A stretch of 18,384 bases of DNA from Betaproteobacteria bacterium (lineage in GTDB: Bacteria > Pseudomonadota > Gammaproteobacteria > Burkholderiales > SG8-41), in contig JAIOOZ010000315.1 of NCBI GenBank assembly GCA_021414185.1, positions 1-18,384 of the forward strand, written 5' to 3'. The translations under genes and the position numbers were made by a program. The first letter of the stretch is position 1. The number at the start of each line of letters is the position of its first letter. The notes beneath the pieces were generated by a model, which did no database searches, was not told the origin of the DNA, and saw nothing but the letters and a program-made list of their open reading frames with translations. This document shows, one piece after another, positions 7,260-14,962 of this stretch.

Positions 7260-9104
7260 CTATTTGCCCCGCATCCGGTCGGCGACATTGCGCTCGGCGT
7301 CGCCGATTTCGAACAGCGGCCGGCGGTCGCGCGTCATATCGATGTGCGTTTGCGCAAACGCCAGTAGCGCGCGGATTTTGGCGAGCGTTTTCGCAAAATC
7401 CTGCGCGGCTTGCGCGTGCGATGCATACATCCAGCTCACGCGGATGGCAAAGTAGCCGAGCGGCAGCCCGGCGATTTCGGTGACCGGGTTTGCCGGTGCG
7501 CGCTTTTCCCAGTCGGCCATCAGGCGGTCGGCGCAGATATCCAGCGTCGCGGGTTCGTAGCCGAATGAAAGGCGCGTGTCGCAATCGAGAAAACGCACCT
7601 GCAGCGCAAGATCGGACTCGGCGCCCGCGTGGCGCTCGGCTTTGGCGAGCCACGAGCGGCGGAATTCGATAAGGCGCGGCTTTTCGGCCTCGCGGTTGCC
7701 GAGGTAAGAAGCCAGCGCGGTATCCACGTTTTTGAACAGCGGATCGTCGGCGGCGACCGCCTTGGGCGTCAGTTCCAGCAGCGCCTCGACCGATTGGCGC
7801 GCCATTTCATCGTCGGCCTGTTTGACGCCCAGTCTTGCCAGATGCGCCTGGACGGTTTGCGGGCCGTCCCGCGTGCCGGCCTTGGCGAGGACGGTCAGCG
7901 CATCGTCCGCATAAAAACGGTCCCACGGCGTGCGGTTGTAGCCCGCGGATGACATCGCACGCAACATGATGCCGGCAGCCGCAACCGGCGCGCCGGCCAG
8001 CGCGCGATGCGCGAGTTGCACGGCGTAGCCGCACTGTTCGCGCGCGATTTCTTCCATGTTGCGTTTGCCGCTCAAGGCAGCGGCACGGGGAATCCGGTTG
8101 CTCTCGTCGGGCGGCATGCCGGCGTACCGCTCGTTCGCGGCCTCGCAGTTGGCCAGCGCGCGCGACGCGCGCTGCAGTTGAACCTCCGGCGCCGGCGGTG
8201 CGGCCGTGTCGCGCGCCCAGCGTTCGAGTTGCTCCATGCCGGCGAACAACATTGCCCAGCGGTCGCGCGGGAATTCGATGACGACCGGCCGGTCGCGGTG
8301 GACATAAGTCGCAATGCAGTTGCCAGCGTCGGTTTTCGGGCACGTCACGTAAAGGTTCGTTTTCTTCAGGTCATGCCACGACGGCAACCAGCGTGCGATT
8401 TTGCCGGGCGGCTCGAAGCACCGCTTGCGCGAAAAGAAACCTGGCTCCGTCGCCACCGGATCGGCGGCGGGTTCGGCCTGCGCCACCGGCACCGCGTGCG
8501 CGCAATCCCAGCCCTGAAAAGACCACGCGCCGGTCGCCTCGTCTGTGCGCACCCAGAACGCGGTTTTCCAATGCCGGGCCATCCGGTTGATTTCGCCGTC
8601 GCGCAGCATCTTCTCGAGATTGACGTCGTCAGCGAGGATCTTCCTTGCCGCTATTTCAACCGAACCCGGATCGCGATGCAGGGTCAGCCGGCCGCGGCCG
8701 AATTCGCATTCGTTGCGGGCGCGCAGCGCGGCCGAGCACCAATCGGGGAATGCCGCGACCGAAAACTCCCCCGCGTCCGGCAGGCGCAGGTCGAGCGCAA
8801 TGTAACGCGGCCCGTCGATGGTCTCGTTGACGGCGGCATGCTGCGCCGCGCGCCAGCCGCCGAAATCCGCGAGCGGCAACGTGAGGTTGAGCGCGGGCGC
8901 GCGACCGCGCGCCCGCCACTTGAGCTCGTAGGGCGCGGTCACGGTGATTTCGCGCACCGGCTCGGCGTCGGGCGCGATCTCATACTGGCCAGACGCCTCG
9001 AGCCACGGCAAATATACGTAGAGGCTGAAAACCTGCCAGCCGACGAGCACCAGCCCCAGGGCGGCCAGAAAAATAATGCGGTTGCGCTTGGAGTACCAGG
9101 CCAT
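7260..9104 (-). CDS. Membrane-tethered extracytoplasmic protein, last gene of the minus-strand operon
   Basis: 614 residues, no family recognised. A basic start (MAWYSKRNR) precedes a hydrophobic segment at about 10-32 with no clear cleavage site, so it is probably an N-terminal anchor with the bulk in the periplasm. Residues 50-130 look beta-rich (ITVTAPYELKW, YIALDLRLP) and the remainder is mostly helical and repeat-like (about 330-600). It has ten cysteines, all outside the membrane segment, consistent with disulfides. The ATG at 9104 is 8 nt after the stop of the upstream gene, so it is cotranscribed with it. A sensor or scaffold role is speculation. Confidence 0.82.
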   Translation of the reverse strand: MAWYSKRNRIIFLAALGLVLVGWQVFSLYVYLPWLEASGQYEIAPDAEPVREITVTAPYELKWRARGRAPALNLTLPLADFGGWRAAQHAAVNETIDGPRYIALDLRLPDAGEFSVAAFPDWCSAALRARNECEFGRGRLTLHRDPGSVEIAARKILADDVNLEKMLRDGEINRMARHWKTAFWVRTDEATGAWSFQGWDCAHAVPVAQAEPAADPVATEPGFFSRKRCFEPPGKIARWLPSWHDLKKTNLYVTCPKTDAGNCIATYVHRDRPVVIEFPRDRWAMLFAGMEQLERWARDTAAPPAPEVQLQRASRALANCEAANERYAGMPPDESNRIPRAAALSGKRNMEEIAREQCGYAVQLAHRALAGAPVAAAGIMLRAMSSAGYNRTPWDRFYADDALTVLAKAGTRDGPQTVQAHLARLGVKQADDEMARQSVEALLELTPKAVAADDPLFKNVDTALASYLGNREAEKPRLIEFRRSWLAKAERHAGAESDLALQVRFLDCDTRLSFGYEPATLDICADRLMADWEKRAPANPVTEIAGLPLGYFAIRVSWMYASHAQAAQDFAKTLAKIRALLAFAQTHIDMTRDRRPLFEIGDAERNVADRMRGK

Positions 9105-9112
9105 GGCCTATT

Positions 9113-10540
9113 CTACTTTTGGGTGGCGTTGATCTGGGCGGCGAGGCGCGCGAAGCGCGCGCGCACCGGGCTGTCGTCCGCCAGCGCCGGCGTCGCCTGC
9201 TGCGCGTCGTCGAGCGCGTTCGCCAGCGTGTCGCGCAGAGCCGGATGAGCGAGCGCGAATTTCACGAGGCAGTCGCCGGCTTCCGCATTGACGCGGCACG
9301 CGGCGAGCGCAACCGCGGCGATGGTGGCAATGGGCAGGTCGGTGAGATCGGCGCTGGCGAGCGCCACGGCACCGGCGCCGAGGCGCGCGAGCAGGTAGGC
9401 CGCAATGTCGAGGCGCTGCAACGCCGGCGCCGCGAGCGGTTCGCTGGGCGCGGCGAGCAGCGTTTGAATCTGGCCCACGGCGGCGCCCGCAAGCCGCCGT
9501 TGCGACGGCGCGTCGAAACTCGCATAGTTCTGCAGCGCGAAATTCGAGCTGCCGTCGCTGAGCACCGGCGACAGGGTGGCGATCCTCGCTTCGCCGATGA
9601 GCGTCTTGACCATCACGGAGACCGCGCCCGGCGCGGCCGGCCGGCTGGCAAGCTCGATGCGCTCGCGCTGTTGCGCGAGTTCGACGATCAGTGCCTGCGG
9701 AATCGCCGTGCGCGCATCGGTCTCGAGTGAGACGGTTTGTAGCTGGCCGGAAAAGGCGCGCGTCTCGCAGACCACGGTGGCGGTGTCGCTGTCGCGCAGG
9801 CTGACGCGCTCGAGGAAACTCGGCTGGCCGCACTCGAGACCCATCTGCGCCAGTACGCCGACGGCGTGCTCGTAGTTGCCGGCCCTGACCGGCTTGCCAT
9901 CCCGCTTCGGCGGCCCTTGCGCGGCGCGTTGCGCGCCAAGATCCGCGCACTGGCCGCGCGTCGTCGGGTTGAATTCACCCAGGCAGTTCTGCTCATAATA
10001 ACCGTTGAAGCGGTCTGCCACGAGGTCGCCAAACACCGGAGCCGCCGCGAATTCGATGCCCTTGCCGGTGGCGACGGATGGCGCCGCGGCGATCACCTTC
10101 GCGCGATCGAATGGCGCCGGCGGCAGCAGCCCGATGCTGCGCAACTCCAGGCCGCGCATGAAGCCGCGCGGATGCGAACTGCGCAGTATGAGCACCTTGC
10201 TTTGCGGCTTGAGCTCGTCGCTGCCCGCGGGGCAGTAGGTGTCCCGCGGTCCCGTGTAGCGGCGCAGGCGTTCCTGCTCTTCGCTCGAAGTGGTGCAGAC
10301 GTAGCCCGCGCGCTTGGCGATCTCGATGGCGTCCTCCAGACGCGTGAACTGGTTGATGCGCCTGGCCAGACCTTTCAACTCCGGCGGTTCCGGCGCGGCA
10401 AGAAATTCAAGCGCCGGATCGGTCAGCGACAGGTTCGTCAGCGTTTCGCTGCGGTAATGCCCAACCAGCAAGCCTGCGCCGACGAGAGCGCCCGCGATGG
10501 CCGCGACAAGCACGATCAGTTTGACGAGCACGGCTTTCAT
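9113..10540 (-). CDS. Membrane-tethered extracytoplasmic protein, third gene of the minus-strand operon
   Basis: 475 residues, no family recognised. A hydrophobic segment at about 4-27 with one Lys (K7) gives an N-terminal anchor or uncleaved signal; the rest should be periplasmic. Eight cysteines lie in the exported part. The mid-region contains FGDLVADRFNGYYEQNC, and the C-terminal third is Ala-rich and helical (about 340-475). The start is set at ATG 10540 because it overlaps the previous stop in ATGA, the usual mark of translational coupling; a second ATG at 10546 would add two residues, and a longer upstream frame is antisense-like sequence inside the neighbour. It ends 8 nt before the next start. 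Confidence 0.82.
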   Translation of the reverse strand: MKAVLVKLIVLVAAIAGALVGAGLLVGHYRSETLTNLSLTDPALEFLAAPEPPELKGLARRINQFTRLEDAIEIAKRAGYVCTTSSEEQERLRRYTGPRDTYCPAGSDELKPQSKVLILRSSHPRGFMRGLELRSIGLLPPAPFDRAKVIAAAPSVATGKGIEFAAAPVFGDLVADRFNGYYEQNCLGEFNPTTRGQCADLGAQRAAQGPPKRDGKPVRAGNYEHAVGVLAQMGLECGQPSFLERVSLRDSDTATVVCETRAFSGQLQTVSLETDARTAIPQALIVELAQQRERIELASRPAAPGAVSVMVKTLIGEARIATLSPVLSDGSSNFALQNYASFDAPSQRRLAGAAVGQIQTLLAAPSEPLAAPALQRLDIAAYLLARLGAGAVALASADLTDLPIATIAAVALAACRVNAEAGDCLVKFALAHPALRDTLANALDDAQQATPALADDSPVRARFARLAAQINATQK

Positions 10541-12006
10541 TTGCATGCCCCGGCGGTGGTGGACACGGCGCCGAAATCGGCGCTGCAATCGCACCGCTGG
10601 TCGACGCGGTCGGGGCGCGTCTCGGTGACCGTGCGGCAGTTGAGGGCGGTCACGCGCGCACCGACCTTGACGCCGAAGCCTTTCAGGCGCGGCGGCTTGA
10701 TCTCTTCGAATACGCGTAGGTGCTTGGCGTCGATGCCGCGCCTGACCAGTTCGTCGTGCACCCACCGGGCCGCGGCGTGGGCGTTTTTCTGCGCCGAAGA
10801 ATCGTTTTCACGGTCTGCCGCGACAACCGGCACGACCAGCACGCGCGTGCCGGCGTTGGCCGGAATTTCGACGCGCGAGGCGAGCACGAAAATTTCGCGC
10901 CGCGTGGCCGCGCTCGCGCGCCCGTCGGGTTCGAAGCGGGGCTCGATCTCCCAGTTGCGGTCCTGCCACGACCATTGCAGCAAGGGCAGCAGCGGCGGCC
11001 ACACGGCGGGATCGGCGAACCACACGCTGACGGTGGGGCGAATGTCATATTCCATGCGCGCGGCGACCCCGATGTCCAGAACGCGATTGTCGACGGTGTA
11101 GCGAAAACCGTGGTCGCCCATCAGCGGCTTGCCGGCAAGCGGCTTCCAGCCGGCCTGTATCAGCATCTCGCGGTAGGCCGCCTCCAGTTCGGCGGCAGTC
11201 GTTTTGTTCTCGAACCGGAATCTGAATTCGCGCAACGGCGCATATACCAGGGCGGTTTTTGCGGCCCGGCCCGTGGCCAGTTCCGCCGGCCACGCAACCT
11301 CGGTCTGCGCGTAGCGGACGACTTCACTTTCGAGCCTGGAGCCGGACGCGGCAAACCACTTCGCGTTCGCGCCCGGTTCGGTGATATCGAGCGCGCCTGC
11401 AGGTGCCGGCAGACGCGCATCGGGGCGCAGTGCGCCGCGCTGCTCAAGGGTGATCGTCAGATTGTCGTGCGCGACCGCGAGCTCGACGCGCCAACTGCCG
11501 CCCGGCACCGGTTTTTCGTATGCGGCGAAGGTAGGGATGCGCGCGTCCGGGCTGTCGCCGGATTCGCGCGGGCCTTCGACGCGCCGGAACTGCTGCGCCG
11601 TGAGCAGCCGGTCGAAGTGATCGTAGGCCAGCCGCGCCTGCTCGCGCCGAATGACGGCGTGGCGTTTGTCGTTCTGCGTATCGCCCGGCGCCCATGGGAA
11701 CCATCGGTTGTCGAAATTCAGGCCGACTTTCACGCGCCGGCTCGGCAATCCCGAAAACAGCGCGGACTCGGCCGCCGGTTTCGACTCCGTGGCCGCACAG
11801 TGGCCGCTGTTGAACTGCGGAAAATACGGCAGCCGCCACTGGATGTCCCAGCCTTTCACGCAGGCGGCGAAGCGCGTGTTGTCGAGCGCGCCGGCAAGCG
11901 CCGTATCGCCATGCACCAGGAGCCACGCCGACAGCGCAAGCAACTGGCAGAGCCGGCGCGCGCTGCGGCCGGCGGCGGCAATATCGCCCATGCTATGGTG
12001 GACCAT
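10537..12006 (-). CDS. Secreted protein with possible OmpA-like C-terminal region, second gene of the minus-strand operon
   Basis: 489 residues. After a basic stretch (RSARR) comes a hydrophobic core, QLLALSAWLLVHGDTALA, ending in an ALA-type signal peptidase I site near residue 39, so the mature protein should be periplasmic. Six cysteines remain after cleavage, four of them near the C-terminus. Residues about 388-440 (RVLVVPVVAADREND, AAARWVHDELVRRGID, KHLRVFEE) recall the OmpA-type peptidoglycan-binding fold, in which a helix precedes a Gly-Ile/Val and a beta strand, but the key Asp/Arg pattern is not clear; this is a weak resemblance. The start could be ATG 12006 or 11991. The stop overlaps the next gene by 4 nt; the upstream gene ends 9 nt before. 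Confidence 0.82.
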   Translation of the reverse strand: MVHHSMGDIAAAGRSARRLCQLLALSAWLLVHGDTALAGALDNTRFAACVKGWDIQWRLPYFPQFNSGHCAATESKPAAESALFSGLPSRRVKVGLNFDNRWFPWAPGDTQNDKRHAVIRREQARLAYDHFDRLLTAQQFRRVEGPRESGDSPDARIPTFAAYEKPVPGGSWRVELAVAHDNLTITLEQRGALRPDARLPAPAGALDITEPGANAKWFAASGSRLESEVVRYAQTEVAWPAELATGRAAKTALVYAPLREFRFRFENKTTAAELEAAYREMLIQAGWKPLAGKPLMGDHGFRYTVDNRVLDIGVAARMEYDIRPTVSVWFADPAVWPPLLPLLQWSWQDRNWEIEPRFEPDGRASAATRREIFVLASRVEIPANAGTRVLVVPVVAADRENDSSAQKNAHAAARWVHDELVRRGIDAKHLRVFEEIKPPRLKGFGVKVGARVTALNCRTVTETRPDRVDQRCDCSADFGAVSTTAGACK

Positions 12007-12015
12007 CGTTTGGTT

Positions 12016-13614
12016 TCAATTTTGTTTTGGTGCGAGCGCCGGCGCGGTTGGCGCTGGCCGATAGGCGGTGCCGGGCGCTCCCGGCGGCAGGCCCAGGTTC
12101 GGATCCCAGCCCGTGACGGTGGGTTTCCTGGCTTCGGCGACCGTCACCGGAAATGCTCGTTGCAGCGATGGTGGCAGCGTGGTCGCCGCGATTTCCGGGA
12201 ACGCGGATGCCAGGCCGCCCACCATCCATCGGCGCGGGCCGCTGCCGGCGATGCGGGTTTCGCTGGCGTATGCCATCGAGCCGGAAAAGGGTAGGCCATT
12301 GTCGAGCATGCTCTTTAACGCAGGCAGGTTTGCGGCGACTTTTTGCACCCAATCGGGGACCTGCGCCAATTGCCCTCGCGCGGCGAACAGCGCCGAGCGG
12401 TCGCCGGCCAACGAAACGCTCAGCACCTCGACGGTCATTTTGCCGGCCGGCACGCAACCGGCGCCATAGTTTTCGAGCCCCAGCGCGCGGACGACGTCGG
12501 GGCGCAGCCGGAAACGCGCGCCGGTGTCGAAGCTGACATTGTTCACGACGCCGGGGCCCGCTTCTTCGCGCGTGGCGAGACCGGCCGCTTCCAGCGCGGA
12601 CAACACCTGCAACACGGTGAGCACGGCGTTGCGCTCGTAATCCCGGCGCCCCGGCGCGTCGTAATAGGACACGGTGTACGCGGCCCTGTCCTTCGCCGCC
12701 TCCTTGTCGTCGCCGCCCTTCTGCATGCGCAGCGGCAGACACGCCACCGCGTTGCGGCCGGCCGCGTCGCTGGAGAGGTAATCATCGAGCGCGGTTTTGA
12801 CGACGGCGAGGGTCAGATCCGGCGGCGGTTGCTTCGCGAGCGCTTTGAGTTCATCCAGGTAGGCGGAGCCGCCGCTCGCTGCCGCCAGTTCGGCCTGCAC
12901 CTCGAACTGGCTCGCCCAGCCGTTCCCGCCGCGCAGCAGTTTGACACCCTGGGTGGTCGGCTCGAGCATTTTCCTGAGCGCCGGGAAGAGGCGCGCCGCC
13001 TCGGGGTTGGCGGCCCACGCCGGCGCGTTCGCGAGCACCATCTCGTAAGTCACGTGCCAGACCTGCAGGCCGAGGGCTTCCTCGGGCAAACGCTCGATGT
13101 GCGTCACCGCGCCCAGGCCGCGCATGCCGACGACAAAGCATGGCGCGCCGCTGCCATAAGAAGCCAGGCTCTTGAAGCCGTCCCACGTCAGGCGGTAGTC
13201 GCGCGCCGGTTGGCGGCCGATGTCGGTTTCGATTTCGGTGTCGGTGGCGGCAAACAGCGCGTGCTTGGCGAGGTAATTCAGTTGCTGGAGCTGGCGGTCG
13301 CGCATCTCCTGCTCGCGCGGGGCGGTCTGCAAGAGGTAAACGGCGCGGTGTTGGCCCGGCACCAGGCGCGGCGCCATGCCCGCGACGCCCTGTATTTCGG
13401 GCGGCGGCGACGCCTCGGGCGCAACGCACAGGGTTCGCTCGCGCGTGTTGAGGGCGTGCAGGTTGCGGAGCACGGGCAGCATTTCCCCGGCGACGGGCGC
13501 GCGCGGGTTGCCCGGGATGATGCCGCGATCCCAGGCGTAGTAACCGCCGCCGATGGCCGCCGCCACGGCGACGATGGCGCTACTCCAGAGGGCAGACTTG
13601 ACGATCTTGCTCAT
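12016..13614 (-). CDS. Membrane-tethered extracytoplasmic protein, first gene of the minus-strand operon
   Basis: 532 residues, no family recognised. MSKIVK precedes a hydrophobic segment at about 8-26 (ALWSSAIVAVAAAIGGG), giving a type II anchor; the remainder is predicted periplasmic, with four cysteines and a Pro/Ala-rich C-terminal tail. Residues 165-330 include WHVTYEMVLANAP and a stretch of alternating helices; there is no known catalytic motif. GGGA lies 6 nt before the ATG at 13614 on the minus strand, supporting the start. A TATAAT -10 element sits about 53 nt upstream. Four genes follow without gaps larger than 9 nt, so they likely form one transcript. Confidence 0.83.
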   Translation of the reverse strand: MSKIVKSALWSSAIVAVAAAIGGGYYAWDRGIIPGNPRAPVAGEMLPVLRNLHALNTRERTLCVAPEASPPPEIQGVAGMAPRLVPGQHRAVYLLQTAPREQEMRDRQLQQLNYLAKHALFAATDTEIETDIGRQPARDYRLTWDGFKSLASYGSGAPCFVVGMRGLGAVTHIERLPEEALGLQVWHVTYEMVLANAPAWAANPEAARLFPALRKMLEPTTQGVKLLRGGNGWASQFEVQAELAAASGGSAYLDELKALAKQPPPDLTLAVVKTALDDYLSSDAAGRNAVACLPLRMQKGGDDKEAAKDRAAYTVSYYDAPGRRDYERNAVLTVLQVLSALEAAGLATREEAGPGVVNNVSFDTGARFRLRPDVVRALGLENYGAGCVPAGKMTVEVLSVSLAGDRSALFAARGQLAQVPDWVQKVAANLPALKSMLDNGLPFSGSMAYASETRIAGSGPRRWMVGGLASAFPEIAATTLPPSLQRAFPVTVAEARKPTVTGWDPNLGLPPGAPGTAYRPAPTAPALAPKQN

Positions 13615-13666
13615 GCGCGTTCCCGTCGCGGCGGTTCACTACAGTGCCGATAGGCAGGCCAATTGA

Positions 13667-13672
13667 ATTATA
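13667..13672 (-). promoter_or_regulatory. -10 element TATAAT for the minus-strand operon
   Basis: A consensus TATAAT on the minus strand lies 53-58 nt upstream of the ATG at 13614. A TTGCCG (13693-13698) could serve as -35 but the spacing of 20 nt is long. It abuts the IS91 remnant, whose insertion may have altered the original -35 region. Confidence 0.42.
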
Positions 13673-13697
13673 ACGGACGGCGTGAACCGACCCGGCA

Positions 13698-13823
13698 ATG
13701 ACGGACGATCGCGACGGCACCACGCATATCAAGATGCCGCCGCTGGAATTCATGCAACGCCTGGCCGCGCTGGTGCCCCGACCGCGCCTGCATCTGATCC
13801 GGTTTCGCGGCATGCTTGCATAG
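13698..13823 (+). pseudogene. Fragment of an IS91-family (HUH) transposase
   Basis: A 41-codon open piece reads RDGTTHIKMPPLEFMQRL followed by AALVPRPRLHLIRFRGMLA and a TAG. This closely matches the conserved C-terminal block of IS91/IS801-type transposases, where DGTTH...PLEFMQRLAALVPRPRLHLIRFHGVLAP is typical. The catalytic HUH and tyrosine motifs are not present, and the frame is closed on both sides, so it is dead. It marks a past rolling-circle insertion or a one-ended transposition event next to the operon boundary. Confidence 0.85.
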
Positions 13824-13931
13824 TCGCGGATAGTGAAAGGGGAAGTTAAATTTCCTATTCGCTCCCCGGCTGCAGCAGAGCCAGTTACTTCAAGCATGGT
13901 GTAAGATTATGCTCTCCTCGTTCGAGGATTC

Positions 13932-13935
13932 GGAG
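13932..13935 (+). promoter_or_regulatory. Shine-Dalgarno GGAG deciding a GTG start
   Basis: GGAG lies 6 nt before GTG at 13942. The alternative ATG at 13909 has no comparable site and would put eleven polar residues before the signal peptide. Confidence 0.55.
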
Positions 13936-13941
13936 CGACCC

Positions 13942-14922
13942 GTGAGACGAGCGTGGAAGGTTTTCTTTGGGCTAGTTCTGGCAACAGCGACATTACAGCT
14001 GAACGCGCAACCGTTGTCCGATAGTAATTACCCGCGCAGGCCTGTCACGATTATTGTGCCATTCGCAAGCGGCGGACAGGTCGACGCCCAGGCAAGGACG
14101 CTCGCGCCGAAAATGTCAGGGCTGTTGGGCCAGCAGGTCGTTATTCTCAACCGCGAGGGCGCGGGAGGCGTCATCGGTACCGAGCTGGTCGCCAGAGCCA
14201 CACCTGATGGTTACACCCTGTTGTGGGGTAGTTCCGGTCCACTTGCGATCAGTCCGCATCTCAACGCCAAGCTGCCGTTCGATCCTCTGCGCGATTTTGC
14301 ACCGATCAGTCTGTTTGCGGTTCACCCTTTTATACTGGCATTGCATCCATCGGTGCCTGCCTCTTCGTTGAAAGCGCTGATCAAGCTTGCACAGGCACAT
14401 CCCGGTAAGCTCAATTACGCCTCGACTGGCACCGGTTCGGCACCGTACTTCGCCGCCGAGATGTTCAACAACATGGCCGCTATCAACATCATTCACGTTC
14501 CGTATAAAAGCGTAGCGCAGTTAACGATTGACTTGATCGGCGGACAAGTTGATCTCTACTTCGCGTCAGGGATTAGTTCGCGCGGCCACTTTAGCAGCGG
14601 CAAGCTGAGAGGCATCGCAGTGACAAGCACAAGACGAACGGACCTGCTACCCGAGCTTCCCACCATGGCCGAAGCAGGGTTGCCGGGTTACGAGTCGGTG
14701 GGTTTCTCGGGGCTGCTAGCTCCTGCAGGCACGCCTGCGGGCATCATGGCGCAGCTTGGGGATGCTGTGTCGAAGAGCCTTGAGGACCGCGATATCAGGG
14801 AGCGCATCACCTCTGAGGGTGGTTTCCCTGCTGGCGGCACTCCCGCACAGTTTTCAACGTTCATCAAATCCGAGCTTGTGAAATATGGGAAACTGGCGAA
14901 GCAGGCGCAGCTGGTCCGCTAA
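13942..14922 (+). CDS. Bug/TctC-family periplasmic solute receptor
   Basis: 326 residues from the GTG start. A signal peptide (MRRAWK, hydrophobic core, cleavage near NAQ at about 23) leads to the family core: YPRRPVTIIVPFASGGQVD, GAGGVIGTELVARATPDGY, KLNYASTGTGS and a C-terminal TPAQFSTFIKSELVKYGKL. Bug receptors bind carboxylates or similar small molecules in the periplasm, sometimes for tripartite tricarboxylate transporters, often as orphans with no transporter nearby, as here. The ligand cannot be read from the sequence. ATG 13909 is an alternative start in the same frame. It is followed by an SDR gene 40 nt downstream in the same direction, so probably cotranscribed. Confidence 0.93.
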   Translation: MRRAWKVFFGLVLATATLQLNAQPLSDSNYPRRPVTIIVPFASGGQVDAQARTLAPKMSGLLGQQVVILNREGAGGVIGTELVARATPDGYTLLWGSSGPLAISPHLNAKLPFDPLRDFAPISLFAVHPFILALHPSVPASSLKALIKLAQAHPGKLNYASTGTGSAPYFAAEMFNNMAAINIIHVPYKSVAQLTIDLIGGQVDLYFASGISSRGHFSSGKLRGIAVTSTRRTDLLPELPTMAEAGLPGYESVGFSGLLAPAGTPAGIMAQLGDAVSKSLEDRDIRERITSEGGFPAGGTPAQFSTFIKSELVKYGKLAKQAQLVR

Positions 14923-14962
14923 TACCGGATCGACGAGTCAACGCTAAGACGAACGAGTAATC

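Larger units (their letters stand above)
13615..13941. other. Intergenic region with promoter and IS91 remnant
   Basis: This stretch separates the divergent minus-strand operon and the plus-strand Bug receptor. It holds the -10 element for the minus operon, the IS91-family transposase fragment (13698-13823) and an AT-richer stretch at about 13830-13920 that probably carries the receptor promoter, though no clear -35/-10 pair was found there. Confidence 0.6.

Noticed and set aside
8007..9248. 413-codon open frame on the plus strand
   Set aside because: Antisense to the last two minus-operon genes; composition is shadow-like and no motif is seen.
10541..10765. N-terminal extension of the third minus-operon gene
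   Set aside because: The ATGA overlap at 10537-10540 and the signal-anchor beginning there make the short start far more likely.
9866..11101. 411-codon open frame on the plus strand
   Set aside because: Antisense across two coupled genes; no motif or ribosome site.
10720..12294. 524-codon open frame on the plus strand
   Set aside because: Antisense to the signal-peptide protein and its neighbour, which have better starts, coupling and export signals.
12343..13653. 436-codon open frame on the plus strand
   Set aside because: Antisense to the first minus-operon gene; Arg/Gly/His-rich shadow.
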